Source of the DNA: Streptomyces sp. ISL-36
Lineage (GTDB): Bacteria > Actinomycetota > Actinomycetes > Streptomycetales > Streptomycetaceae
DNA: 64,000 nt
Assembly (NCBI RefSeq): GCF_018614205.1
Contig: NZ_JAGGOS010000042.1
Span: 1-64,000, forward strand
Direction of reading: 5' to 3'
Below the pieces are notes generated by a model. That model ran no database searches and was not told the DNA's origin. It saw only the letters and a program-made list of their open reading frames with translations. Both the position numbers and the translations under genes were made by a program. Shown here piece by piece: positions 7,480 to 16,290 of this stretch (position 1 is the stretch's first letter; each line of letters starts with the position of its first letter).

Positions 7480-8220
7480 ATGTCCCAGGCCCAGCTCCTC
7501 AACCCACGCGCCGCCCACACCGGCGACCTCGCGCCCGGCGGCCGCGCCACCCGCCGCAAGCAGCACACCCGCCAAGCCCGCCGACGCTCCCTGACGGCCC
7601 GCTACCTCGGCTACGTCGGCTACTTCGTCGGCGCCGGCCTGATCAGCGGTGCCGTCGTCCACCACCCCTTGGACCCCGACCGCTACACCCGCATAGCCCT
7701 CTACGGAGCCGCGGTCTTCCTCGCCGCCACCCTCCTCAACGAGTTCCTCCTCGCCCACGAACGCCCCGGTCTTCGCCGCATGATCGTGGTGATCGGCGCG
7801 TCCCTGGCGCTCTCCTTCGGTATCGGCATGCTCTCCGGCGGCCTGCAGCACTTCGAGGACTTCCCGGCCCGCGGCGCCGTCCTCGTCCCGGCCGGCCTTG
7901 TCGTCTCGTTCATCGCCTACGTCATCAAGGACCCCGACATCGCGGCACGACGGATCTTCGGCCTCGTCGGCCTCGCCGTCCTGATCACCGCCGCCCTGGC
8001 CTTCCTCGGCCTGCGCGAGGTGGCCGCTTCCATGGAGACCTCACCGGGCGGAGGCCACAGCCACGGCACCGCTGACGAATCCGCACATGGCGACGACCAC
8101 GCCCCAGCGACCACCCAGCCAGCTCCTGCGCCCGCTACGCCGACGAGTCCCGAGGCGGGCCCGACCTCGGCGGAACCGACACAGTCCGCGACCTCCGACG
8201 GCCACGGCCACTTTCACTGA
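7480..8220 (+). CDS. Five-helix membrane protein with His-rich tail
   Basis: From ATG 7480 (AAGGA seven bases upstream) the product is 246 residues. A basic cytosolic N-terminus is followed by about five membrane helices, for example YLGYVGYFVGAGLISGAVV, IALYGAAVFLAATLLNEFLL and IFGLVGLAVLITAALAFLGL. A soluble tail of about 60 residues contains GGGHSHGTADESAHGDDHAP and ends DGHGHFH. The family is not recognised. His-rich tails of this kind are common in metal-handling membrane proteins, and the gene stands between copper-binding genes and a copper enzyme. Confidence 0.7.
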   Translation: MSQAQLLNPRAAHTGDLAPGGRATRRKQHTRQARRRSLTARYLGYVGYFVGAGLISGAVVHHPLDPDRYTRIALYGAAVFLAATLLNEFLLAHERPGLRRMIVVIGASLALSFGIGMLSGGLQHFEDFPARGAVLVPAGLVVSFIAYVIKDPDIAARRIFGLVGLAVLITAALAFLGLREVAASMETSPGGGHSHGTADESAHGDDHAPATTQPAPAPATPTSPEAGPTSAEPTQSATSDGHGHFH

Positions 8221-8523
8221 CGCCCGGCGCCCACAGCCGCCCCTCGCCGCAGTTCCGGAGACCCGAGTGAACGCTTCCCGGGCTGGGCGGCGGCGAGGAC
8301 GCGGGGTTGGTGGCACGATCGCCGCCCGGCCGTCGCCCAGGGGAACTGCGACGGGATGACACGGCGTACGACCTCCCCCCGTTCGCCCCATCGGCGTTGC
8401 CGGGCACCTGCTGGCACCCCACAGCGGGCTTCGACAGCCGTCGGCGCCGCCCCGGGGCCCGACCACGGGCGAGGAGGAGCGGGCGGACGGCAACAGGGGG
8501 CAGCAACCGCACGAGGAGCAGGT

Positions 8524-9462
8524 ATGGCACTCGGAGACGGCATTCGCCGCAACCTCGCCACCGTCGACCCCGCAGAGCGCACCCTGCTGCGCGATGCGAT
8601 CTTGAAGTTGAACAAGACCCGCTGGGACGGAAAGCGTGAGGACCCGGCGCCCGGTGGGGTGACGTGGTGGTTCAAGCAGGACGAGATCCACAAGGCCACC
8701 CATGTGCACGGCGGCCCGGAGTTCCTGCCGCGGCACCGGGAGGTCGTCAACCGGTTCGAGGACCAGCTGCGCGTGATCGACCCGCGCGTCTCCCTGCACT
8801 ACTGGGACTGGACTCAGGACCCGCGCAGCATCCCGAACGCCAACCTCGGCAACGGCCAGTCAGGCTCCTTGAACCTGTTCACCCCGGAGTTCATGGGGTA
8901 CGGAGGGCAGGCACTCAAGCCCATCGGACAGCCCTTCGAAGGCGCGGGCTTCTACGTACCGAACGCCAACCCGTTCCGCTCGGACAACGCCTTCGACCCG
9001 AACAACAACCCCGCCGACCCGCCGAGAGCCGTGAACCGTCAGGTCAACGGCCTGCCCATCGACCCGTCCCGGGACCAGGGCGTGCTTGCCGCCGCGGACT
9101 ACGCGGAGATGACCGCGGCGCTCGAAGACAGCCACAACGAGATGCACGGCTTCGTCTTCATGGGCAACTCGCACATCTCCTTCCGCGACCCGTTCGTGTT
9201 CCTGTTGCACGCGAACGTCGACCGGCTCTTCGCGCTGTGGCAGCTGCAGCAAGGTCATCCCGAACGCCTCGACCCCGACCAGGTGTACGGCACGGTGAGC
9301 GGGAATGGGGAGCTCGACGGCAACATCGAACCGTGGTCGACCGGACAAGCCGGCACCGTTCGCCCTTGGGGCGGCACCGAGAACATCGGCATCCCCATGA
9401 CCTACAAGGACTTGTCCATCGTCATCCCCCGCCGCTACGACACGAACCCGGGCGTGGTCTAA
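8524..9462 (+). CDS. Tyrosinase-family type-3 copper oxidase
   Basis: This 312-residue protein has the tyrosinase dicopper site. CuA ligands fall in IHKATHVHGGPEFLPRH (H56, H62 and H71 are plausible) and CuB ligands in HNEMHGF...HANVDRLFALWQ (H204, H208, H229). The LHYWDWTQD segment is also typical. A GAGGAG Shine-Dalgarno sets the start. There is no signal peptide and no MelC1-type copper caddie gene beside it, unlike the melanin operon melC. It more resembles the polyphenol-oxidase-like tyrosinases than MelC2. Expected chemistry is o-hydroxylation or oxidation of phenols. It is the enzyme in this copper gene group. Confidence 0.85.
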   Translation: MALGDGIRRNLATVDPAERTLLRDAILKLNKTRWDGKREDPAPGGVTWWFKQDEIHKATHVHGGPEFLPRHREVVNRFEDQLRVIDPRVSLHYWDWTQDPRSIPNANLGNGQSGSLNLFTPEFMGYGGQALKPIGQPFEGAGFYVPNANPFRSDNAFDPNNNPADPPRAVNRQVNGLPIDPSRDQGVLAAADYAEMTAALEDSHNEMHGFVFMGNSHISFRDPFVFLLHANVDRLFALWQLQQGHPERLDPDQVYGTVSGNGELDGNIEPWSTGQAGTVRPWGGTENIGIPMTYKDLSIVIPRRYDTNPGVV

Positions 9463-9982
9463 CCCCCGGCTACCAGGCGCCGCGGCCGAACCCGCCCACT
9501 GGGCCGGCATGCCTCGCACGAGGGCGCCCAGCCCGGTCCAGGCATGCAGACGCTGATCAGGACGGCAGGACCGGGCGCGCGCCGCGGGATGCAACGGGCG
9601 GGCGGGGGAAGGGGTATCGCCCGTCGCTCCTCGCGTCTCCAGGCCGACGCCCGGTCCTTGCCGTTCGAACGCTGACTCCCGTGCCGCCGGGACCAACGCC
9701 GCGAGCGGCATCCTTCCCCGTGCTGATCGGTCGCGCCAAGACACCAGGGCTGCGTGAACACGCGATGGCGCAACCACGCCGCATGCTCCAGGAAGAGCTG
9801 ATCTCCGTGGATGACGAGGGGAAGGCCCCTGTCCGGTCGGCGGCCTGTTCGCATTGACGCCGCCAGGCCGGACTCCCGTTACAGTCCACCACGCGCCAAA
9901 ATGTCAACTATCGGTCGAGTCGCATTCGCCACCATGGGCGCCGTCACGCTACTCGTACGTCATCGCGACGAACTACCGAGGT
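9463..9982. other. Non-coding stretch after the tyrosinase gene
   Basis: About 520 bases hold no gene I can support. Open frames in both directions lack recognisable motifs. The stretch ends at a decayed insertion-sequence gene. Confidence 0.5.
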
Positions 9983-10545
9983 TTTCGTCTTGTTGTCGGG
10001 TGTGACGACCGCACAGGATCCAGGTCGCAGGCTTCTTCGCAGAGCATGCCTCGCGGAAGGAGCAACCGGACTGGTGTGAGGTGGTCGGGGTCGGTGAAGG
10101 CGGTGTTCGCCATCGGGCCGCGTCGCAGGAGCGATCGGATGCCTTCGACCGGGTTGAGGGCCGTTGCGAACGAGGGCAGTTGGAAGACGGTGAGCCAGTC
10201 GTGCTCGGCCGCGTACGACGGGCTTATGCCCACGCCGACTCCAGGTGCGGGCCTGCAGCGGTGTCATCGCATCCGGCCTCGTCCCCGAAGACGATCCAGG
10301 CCCCGAGCGCCGTTTTTTCCGCGGTGCTTTTCCCGCGGCCACACCTTCCGCTTCCACAGCTCCACCGCACGCTCGTCCCGCTCGAGCGCCCCGCCGGCCG
10401 GGGCCTGCCAGGACCAGCCGTACCGCTTGAGCAGCCGCCACGCGGTTACGACCGACAACCGCATCCGGAACCGGCGGCCGATCACCGCTTGGACCCGGAC
10501 CAATGTCCACCCCTGATCCTCGAACCCGCAGGCGACCGGACCTGC
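9983..10545 (-). pseudogene. IS630-family transposase remnant
   Basis: Minus-strand pieces reconstruct an IS630-type transposase. First comes an N-terminal winged-helix part (VIGRRFRMRLSVVTAWRLLKRYGWSWQAPA). GAWIVFGDEAG with a frameshift into MTPLQARTWSRRGHKPVVRG follows. After an internal deletion of perhaps 80 residues comes HDWLTVFQLPSF and LNPVEGIRSLLRRGPMANTAF. The deletion removes the middle of the DDE domain. No terminal inverted repeats were recognised. It is inactive. Confidence 0.8.
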
Positions 10546-10746
10546 CTAACTCCTTCTCCAACGCGGCGAATCGGACCGCCGACAGTTTCGGCGGCGCCGG
10601 AGGGCGTAGACGACCGCACCCGCGCTGTGGAGGAGACCGCCGGCCACGATCAGGGTGAGTACGGCCGCTCCGCCGGTGTGCATGAAGGCGGGCAGGTAGC
10701 GCACCGGCGCCCACCCCAGGGCCAGGTAGCAGGGCGTGTAGAGCAA
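10546..10746 (-). pseudogene. Hemolysin III (TrhA/YqfA) family fragment
   Basis: The segment LYTPCYLALGWAPVRYLPAF followed by TGGAAVLTLIVAGGLLHSAGAVVYALRR matches two late helices of the seven-helix hemolysin III family, including the GAVVYALRR motif. The upstream helices and the conserved His-containing ends are missing, and the frame diverges after YALRR. The IS630 remnant abuts it, so the element may have helped to disrupt it. Confidence 0.65.
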
Positions 10747-11129
10747 GCGGGGTGCCTACACCGTCACCTTGTGGTCCGCGGGGCAGCCCGACTTCGCGGT
10801 GTTCTCCACACTCTGAGGCGACGTGGACAGGTTCGACCTCAGCGGCGTCACGGGACGTGGCTTCCCATCCTTCCCCGGACGCCTGGGCGTCACTGGCAAT
10901 CATGCGCTCATGCGCTCATGCCAGGAGACCTCACAGGACAGCGTTTCGAGAGAACGGTCCGAAAGCCAGGCACACGTCACCGGGCGTGGGCTCTCTCGCC
11001 GCCGTGTGGACTCCGGCCCCTTGGTCCCACGCCAATTGGGCCGCCAGAACCCGAGTAGATCGGCTGGTCGTGGGAACGATCAGGGCTTCCGAACGGGCAT
11101 CTCCGCTCGCCTACCCGCAAGGATCGCCG
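10747..11129. other. Non-coding stretch
   Basis: No gene can be supported in these ~380 bases. The open frames crossing the stretch lack known motifs. The next credible start is at 11130. Confidence 0.45.
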
Positions 11130-11690
11130 ATGCTTCCCGAGGTCCGCCCCCACGTATCCGCCCCCCTCACAGACCAGTTGAAACACCAACTGGGCCTGGC
11201 TTCAGACCTCGAAGCCAGGCATCTCGATGTGGAGCGCGTCGCAGGCATCGCAGTCGTCGCAGCTGCCCACTCCGGTGGCTACGCGGCCATCGGCCATCTC
11301 CTGGGACTGCTGGCCGCGCTCCCTGCCCCCACGGAGACAGGCGAGCACTTCTGGTCGGACCTGTGGAGGTCCTCGGGCACCGCCTACCTGCTACCCGCCA
11401 ACATCCAGGCTGAGGTGCTGCAATCCCTGGCAGGCGAAGGAACCGCCCTGGCCCGACAGATCCTCTCGGCTGTCGATGAGATGACCCCGCCCCAACGCGT
11501 CGCAGCCGGGGAGGTAATCGGCCAAGCCCTCGCCGAGTCCGACCATCTTCCCGACCTCAAGACACAGGTCATCGGAGAACTGTGGCTCCGAGATCTCGAA
11601 CTCACCGCCTGGCGCGTCCTGCACGCCGACCGCAGGTCGGACGATCTCGCCGGGCGAAAAGCCTTCCTCGACGCCTGGACGAGGGTCTAA
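11130..11690 (+). CDS. Hypothetical protein, helical, 186 residues
   Basis: ATG 11130 has AAGGA nine bases upstream and opens a frame with good codon bias. The product is soluble and mostly helical: RHLDVERVAGIAVVAAAHSG, YAAIGHLLGLLAALPAP, QRVAAGEVIGQALAESDHLP. No signal peptide, membrane helix, Cys cluster or known motif is seen. An ARM/HEAT-like succession of Ala/Leu helices is conceivable. I do not recognise the family. Neighbours are decayed genes on the left and a cold-shock gene on the right, so context does not help. Confidence 0.55.
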   Translation: MLPEVRPHVSAPLTDQLKHQLGLASDLEARHLDVERVAGIAVVAAAHSGGYAAIGHLLGLLAALPAPTETGEHFWSDLWRSSGTAYLLPANIQAEVLQSLAGEGTALARQILSAVDEMTPPQRVAAGEVIGQALAESDHLPDLKTQVIGELWLRDLELTAWRVLHADRRSDDLAGRKAFLDAWTRV

Positions 11691-11987
11691 AGGTCCGCTC
11701 GTCCAACTGCACGGCAACCACACAGGGCGGGCGGCGCCCGAGCCCGCCGCGCGGCGCGCAGCCCCGTATCCATAGTCATCCGGCCCGGTGCTCTGTCACT
11801 TCCGAGTAACACCATGGTCGCCGGCGACCAGGACCGTAACGTCGTGGCCGCGGCCTGCACATGACAGGCTCATCCGCCGCCGGTAGGAGAGTGGGTCCCG
11901 GTCCCCTGTCCGGTGAAATCACGGCCCGGACGGGCGACGGCAGCTGCCGGACGCGGTGTGCACGATCCCTCGGGCAGGGCTGCGAGG
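11691..11987. other. Non-coding stretch
   Basis: About 300 bases between the convergent hypothetical gene and the cold-shock gene. No gene, clear hairpin or repeat was recognised. Confidence 0.45.
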
Positions 11988-12191
11988 TCAGGCGGAGTTG
12001 ATGTTCTCGGCCTGCGGGCCCTTCTGGCCCTGGGTGACATCGAACGTCACGGCCTGACCCTCCTGAAGCTCACGGAAGCCCGAGGAGTTGATCGCGGAGT
12101 AGTGGGCGAACACGTCCGGGCCGCCGCCGTCCTGGGCGATGAAGCCGAAGCCCTTCTCCGCGTTGAACCACTTCACAGTTCCCGTAGCCAT
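11988..12191 (-). CDS. CspA-family cold-shock protein
   Basis: The 67-residue product is a complete cold-shock domain: [20 protein letters not shown] with RNP1 (KGFGFI), and VFAHYSAI containing RNP2 (VFAHY). The end PQAENINSA is typical of Streptomyces CspA proteins. It binds single-stranded nucleic acid and acts as an RNA chaperone. A GGAAGG lies about nine bases before the ATG. The upstream leader (12192-12330) contains a strong hairpin at 12282-12301, as expected for structured csp leaders. It sits in a cluster with MerR, HATPase, CBS and TerB genes or remnants often grouped in Streptomyces accessory DNA. Confidence 0.95.
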   Translation of the reverse strand: MATGTVKWFNAEKGFGFIAQDGGGPDVFAHYSAINSSGFRELQEGQAVTFDVTQGQKGPQAENINSA

Positions 12192-12281
12192 GTCTCATGC
12201 CTTCCAGTCGATGAACGCCTCCCACACCACGCGGAAGGCGGAGGTGATCGCCCTGGTTCCTGCGGCACAGCACAGCAAAAC

Positions 12282-12301
12282 GCCCACGCCGAGGCGTGGG
12301 C
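12282..12301. promoter_or_regulatory. Hairpin in the cold-shock gene leader
   Basis: GCCCACGCC-GA-GGCGTGGGC forms a perfect 9-bp stem about 90 nt upstream of the cspA start. It lies between the MerR stop and the cspA gene (both on the minus strand), so it could be a terminator for the MerR gene or a structured cspA leader. Confidence 0.5.
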
Positions 12302-12433
12302 AAAGGGAACTTCCGAACCACGACAGCTGACACAGACGCTACACGCCAACACGCCACGTCACCACATGAACGATCACGCCGCACACCGGGACTCTGCGTG
12401 CGGTGCCCGCCAATGCCGACGGGCACGCGCATC

Positions 12434-12772
12434 TCACGCTGCGGCCGGTGGACTGGCTGATTCGGCGGTGCGGCGGTATTCGGCGTTGATGCGCTGGGCT
12501 TCCTCGAGCTGGTCTTCGAGGATGACGATGCGGCAGGCGGCCTCGATGGGTGTGCCCTGGTCGACGAGTTCCCGGGCGCGGGCGGCGATGCGCAGCTGGT
12601 AGCGGGAGTAGCGTCGGTGACCGCCCGCGGATCGGAGCGGGGTGATGAGGCGGGCTTCTCCGATGGCGCGGAGGAAGCCCTGGGTGGTGCCGAGCATGTC
12701 GGCGGCCCGGCCCATGGTGTAGGCGGGGTAGTCGTCGTCATCGAGACGGCCGTACGTGTCGTCTGCGGTCAT
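12434..12772 (-). CDS. MerR-family regulator
   Basis: From ATG 12772 (AGAGGTG upstream) the product is 112 residues. An N-terminal MerR winged helix is visible: YTMGRAADMLGTTQGFLRAI then LITPLRSAGGHRRYSRYQL (about 16-56). A helix with EEAQRINAEYRR (about 88-100) suits the dimerisation coiled coil. There is no C-terminal ligand domain, so it is a minimal MerR of the kind found beside cspA genes in Streptomyces. The upstream in-frame extension to 13039 is rejected because it crosses a strong hairpin and lacks a start signal. The leader hairpin at 12799-12830 may control it. Confidence 0.85.
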   Translation of the reverse strand: MTADDTYGRLDDDDYPAYTMGRAADMLGTTQGFLRAIGEARLITPLRSAGGHRRYSRYQLRIAARARELVDQGTPIEAACRIVILEDQLEEAQRINAEYRRTAESASPPAAA

Positions 12773-12798
12773 TGCACCTCTCTTGTGGAACGCGTGGA

Positions 12799-12830
12799 GG
12801 GGCCCTGGTGCCGTATGGCACCAGGGCCCC
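12799..12830. promoter_or_regulatory. Perfect 14-bp hairpin in the MerR leader
   Basis: GGGGCCCTGGTGCC-GTAT-GGCACCAGGGCCCC is a perfect stem with a 4-nt loop. It lies 27 bases upstream of the MerR start codon. It could terminate transcription entering from the right, attenuate the MerR mRNA, or, as DNA, bind a dimeric regulator. Confidence 0.7.
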
Positions 12831-13055
12831 GAAGGAACTGCTACACCATCTGCCGGCCCTGATGCTGCACCGGCCTTCTGTGTCCGCAGACCCGACCTGG
12901 TTGCTGTCGGGGGTGCGGGGATCGCGGTTGCTTGACCGGAGACCACCTCACTATCGATGTCCTGCGGTACCCGGGCTCGAGACGTCTGCCCGGGCGATCC
13001 TGATGGTGCTCGGCTCCTCCGTTCTTCCCTCTGGATCAATCACTTACCAAACGGG

Positions 13056-13420
13056 AACTGCGAACTGCTTGAACTGCTGGTGTTGCGTACTGCTCGTGGC
13101 CTCTCACAGCGCCACTTCGGCAGCCAGCCCCGTCGCCCGTCCTGCGTCTGCTCTGGCTTAGAACCCCACTGCCGAACCTCCCGGTGCGCGCGCCCGCAGC
13201 CGACGCCTTCACCGAGGTACTGCTCACCAACTTCACTGCTGGGTACCGCGAACTGCACTTATGGGTACTGCCACTGCGTTAACTGCGGTACTGCTCACGG
13301 CGGCCCCTGATCACTGCGGGCCACCCGGTCCGGCCGTCAGTCCCGTCGCCGTCCTGCAACAACCCTGGCTTCGAAACTCCACCGCCGCACCGTCCTGCGA
13401 ACTGCAACTGCGGGTACTGC
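13056..13420. repeat. Region dense in ACTGC repeats
   Basis: Fifteen ACTGC pentamers, mostly as AACTGC or TACTGC, occur on the plus strand at 13056, 13063, 13072, 13088, 13218, 13234, 13251, 13266, 13272, 13281, 13289, 13312, 13400, 13406 and 13415 (start within one base). They cluster in runs with short spacing. No protein-like frame explains them. The region lies in the ~900-bp gap between the MerR gene and the divergent HATPase remnant. Confidence 0.65.
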
Positions 13421-13678
13421 TGCCCGGCAGTTCATCTCTGCCGGGCCCTGCGGTCTCTCTGGCTACGAGAGAAACCATAACCACGACACCACCCGATGTC
13501 TACTCCGGCCAATATAGATTTTCGCGTGTTCGACAGTGAGGTAATCGGCCTCGAACAGTGACGGGCAGGGCGCGGATGATCATCGTCGGGGGCAACCGCC
13601 ATAGGCCGGGGCACAAGCCCCGTGCATGCAAGGCAGGGCATGGGGCGATCCAGGGACCGGGGGGACCTGAGGGACACG

Positions 13679-14050
13679 ATGAGCGTCAACGTCGCGACCG
13701 CCCGCCCCTCGGGGTCCGTCGCCATCGCACGCGAGAGCGCCCGGGAATTCCTCGAAGGTCTCGTCCCGGCGCTAGCAGCCGAGGCCGTCGATGCCGTGGT
13801 CCTGGTCGTCTCGGAACTCGTCACCAACGCCCTGCGCCACGGCGGTGGCACCTGCACCCTGGACCTGACCGCACACCCGGACAGCATCGAGGTTGCCGTT
13901 CATGACCCCAGCCCGCAGGCGCGGCGCATGCGCACCCGTGACCTGAACGGCGGTACCGGGGGTTTCGGCTGACCCATGGTCAACCGTCTCGCCAGAGGGA
14001 CCGCGGTCACCCGTCGGGAAGACGGCGACTGCCCTTCTCGCTCGGTAGCG
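13679..14050 (+). pseudogene. RsbW-like HATPase (anti-sigma regulatory) gene with nonsense codon
   Basis: The frame from ATG 13679 encodes a histidine-kinase-like ATPase domain of the RsbW/anti-sigma type. The N-box VVLVVSELVTNALRHGGG and a G-box region ending GGTGGFG are visible. A TGA at 13970-13972 then interrupts it, and the same frame continues PMVNRLARGTAVTRREDG. Family members normally read GGFGWPMVNRLA, so the stop replaces the Trp codon (TGG to TGA). The last ~30 residues, including the final strands of the ATP pocket, are lost, so it is probably non-functional. Confidence 0.75.
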
Positions 14051-14309
14051 CGACCGGTTGAAGGGGCGGGGCGACAGGTGAAGAGGATCGGCTCATGTCG
14101 AAGCCTGCCGGGCTGCTCGTTGATGTCGCTGCCCTGGTGGCGGCCGGGCAGAGCAATCAGTGTTCCTGACCGTGGTCACCGGTGGCGCTGTCATCACCTG
14201 CCGGCTGGCTCCCGAAGCCGTGTGGAGGCAACGTGTCGGAGGTCCTGGCTGACTCGTCCAGCCTGGGCGAGTTCTCCGCCGTCTTCACCGCTACGACACG
14301 GGGGAAGGG

Positions 14310-14412
14310 CCGCCCGCTCGCCGGTGCCCCGTTCGGGCTTGATGCCCTTCATCGATTCCAGCACGCCGCTCTTGGTGAGCTCGAAGGGGAAGCGGGCGAT
14401 GACGCAGCGCAT
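14310..14412 (-). pseudogene. 5' fragment of a conserved small Streptomyces gene
   Basis: MRCVIARFPFELTKSGVLES followed by MKGIKPE matches the start of a conserved ~80-residue actinobacterial protein I recognise from Streptomyces accessory regions. The match ends after about 30 residues and the rest of the frame is unrelated. No function is known for the family. Confidence 0.45.
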
Positions 14413-14461
14413 GTGGCTTCACAGGGAGAAGGAGAGAACGGTCCGACCAGGGTGAAGCGGT

Positions 14462-14677
14462 TCAGCGGGAGAGGGCGAGTACGCCCAGGGCGCTGCCGTG
14501 CTCGTCTACCACCGGCAGGGCACCGACCCGGAGGAAGCGCATCTCGTGCTCGGCTTCGGCCGCGGTGGTCACGGGTGAGGTGTAGGACCGGTGGTCGCCG
14601 AGGATGTCGCGCAGGCGGACGCGGTCGGTGTAAGCGGAGCTGTCGTGGACGGCGGTGAGTTCGGTCTGGGTCAGGCC
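14462..14677 (-). pseudogene. CBS-domain protein, C-terminal fragment
   Basis: The 71 residues before the stop contain a CBS-type element: RVRLRDILGDHRSYTSPVTT, AEHEMRFLRVGALPVVDEHG and ALGVLALSR. Upstream of about 14677 the frame ceases to resemble the family, and the first CBS motif is missing. CBS pairs bind adenine nucleotides and regulate partner proteins. This fragment lies where Streptomyces cold-shock/HATPase clusters often carry a CBS gene. Confidence 0.6.
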
Positions 14678-15010
14678 GGTGCACTGGCCGTCCTGGCTGC
14701 GCAGCTCTGGACAGAGCCGCCGCCACGTCCGACGACAGCCTCGGCGCTGAAAGGCTGCGGGAGTGGTCGCGGCAGCTCCATATCGATCACGGTCGGGCAC
14801 TCGACGAAGTGGACCTGGCGGCGGTTCCCAGGAAGCGGCAGTGATCCTTTGTCTGCCAAACTTCCCCGCCCGGTTCCTTACTGCCTTGAAGCCTGCAAGG
14901 GGCGGGCCAGTGCCTTTTGCGGAACCTTTGCCTGGAGGTAGCCGTTGGTCCGGTGAACGCGCGAGCGGAATCGCGACTGGATGACTCAGCGGAATACCGA
15001 GGTGACGTCA

Positions 15011-15559
15011 ATGGCTATGTGGGACCGGCTCAAGGACCAGGCCAAGAATCTGCAGCAGGCCCAGCGCGGGCGCGGTGCAACCCACGGACCGAGCCGTGGC
15101 GCAGGGTCCGGCGGTGGTTCGCGCGCCCAGCTGGTGAGCGCGCTGAAGACGCAGCTCGGCTCCCTCAAGACCGAGCTGAAGAGCGGTGCGTACCGCGACG
15201 CGAGCATGGCGATGTGCGCACTGGTCGCGGCCGCAGACGGGCACGTGGACCCGGCCGAGCGGCAGCACGTCGAGTCGATGATCCTCAGCAATGAGGTGCT
15301 GCAGAATTTCCCGGCGGAGCAGTTGCGCCAGCGCTTCAACAAGCATGTGGACCAGCTGACTCACAACTTCCAGCAGGGCAAGACCGAGGCAATGCAGGAC
15401 ATCGCCAAGACCGCCAAAAAGCCGACCGAGGCGAGGGCGGTGATCCAGACCGGCATCGTCATCGCCGGGGCCGACGGCGACTTCTCCCAGTCCGAGCAGA
15501 TGATCATCCGGGATGCCTGCACAGTGCTGGGAGTGTCTCCCACCGAGTTCCAGCTCTGA
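15011..15559 (+). CDS. TerB-family tellurite-resistance-like protein
   Basis: From ATG 15011 (GAGGTGA six bases upstream) the product is 182 residues. A Gly/Ser/Arg-rich N-terminus precedes a helical TerB domain (about 45-182) with the characteristic acidic motifs AAADGHVDPAERQHVESMI and AGADGDFSQSEQMIIRDAC. The two DGxxxxxE motifs are thought to bind a metal ion. TerB belongs to the tellurite/chemical-stress Ter system and may link membrane and metal stress to other proteins. No other ter gene is nearby. An earlier in-frame ATG at 14981 lacks a Shine-Dalgarno. Confidence 0.9.
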   Translation: MAMWDRLKDQAKNLQQAQRGRGATHGPSRGAGSGGGSRAQLVSALKTQLGSLKTELKSGAYRDASMAMCALVAAADGHVDPAERQHVESMILSNEVLQNFPAEQLRQRFNKHVDQLTHNFQQGKTEAMQDIAKTAKKPTEARAVIQTGIVIAGADGDFSQSEQMIIRDACTVLGVSPTEFQL

Positions 15560-16060
15560 CCTGCCCGCGGCCCAGATCCTAGGCGGCTGACGCAGGGCCA
15601 CATCGGGAGAGCCGGAGACCGTCGGCACGCCGTCCGGTGACCAAAAGCGGCGCTCGAGAGCCGATGGGGATGCCGCGGTCTGGTTATCACCGGACGCCAA
15701 CAACAACCTCCACGTAGGGACTGCGGCGCCCGTGGGCGGCCAGCCGGGCCCGGCCAGAAGGGCGGTCACCGCCTCAATCACTGTCGACCGTCAAGACTGC
15801 CCTGCTGCTCGCAGCGACCGCGATCCCGGCCCAACCTCGCATCACCGGTTCGGGGCCCGTCCTGCGCACAGACCGGGCTGCGGCGAAACACCTGCACACG
15901 GCCGCGCACGCTGATATGCGTCACGTGGCGCATCGATGACGCACGCCATGCACACTGCTCAGATCCGCAGGTGAGCGGCCCTTGCGGCGGCCTCAAGGGG
16001 TGCCGTGTCCTCCCCCTGATGGGCCATCGCAAGCATGCTCGGCGCCCCGGCAGCGGCGTC
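15560..16060. other. Non-coding stretch
   Basis: About 500 bases with no supportable gene. Open frames here have no recognisable motifs. The stretch ends at the broken toxin-antitoxin genes. Confidence 0.45.
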
Positions 16061-16065
16061 TCCGT

Positions 16066-16290
16066 CTCCCTGCCGCCGGCACCCTGCAAGCGATTCGTGA
16101 GCGGGTCGGCAAGCGGGATGTGTCCGCGTACCTGGAGAAGGCCGCGCAGCGGCAGATCGAGCGCGACACATTGGACGAGTTGATCGCCGACTTCGACAAG
16201 ACCAACGGCCCCGCCGATCCGGAAGCCGTGGCCTCCAAGCGCGCCAAGCTCACCGGCAGCCCCGCGCCCGATGCCGGTGCGGCCGCGTGA
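16066..16290 (+). pseudogene. Antitoxin gene remnant (VapB-like)
   Basis: VSVSLP in one frame continues, after a shift near 16080, as AGTLQAIRERVGKRDVSAYL and EKAAQRQIERDTLDELIADF. Together they give a short ribbon-helix-helix-like antitoxin (about 70 residues). No start codon or Shine-Dalgarno is present before VSVSLP. Its stop overlaps the start of the PIN gene (GTGA), the usual antitoxin-toxin arrangement. The frameshift and missing start make it non-functional as read. Confidence 0.6.

Noticed and set aside
1390-9462. Possible melanin or secondary-metabolite cluster around the tyrosinase
   Set aside because: No MelC1, polyketide, peptide or terpene biosynthetic genes are present; the neighbours are copper-binding and regulatory.
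9764-9856. Short plus-strand frame ending SVDDEGKAPVRSAACSH
   Set aside because: No Shine-Dalgarno, no motif, and it lies in a gene-free stretch before the IS630 remnant.
13040-13430. CRISPR-like repeat region
   Set aside because: The repeated unit is only 5-6 bases with irregular spacing and no spacer structure, and there are no cas genes.
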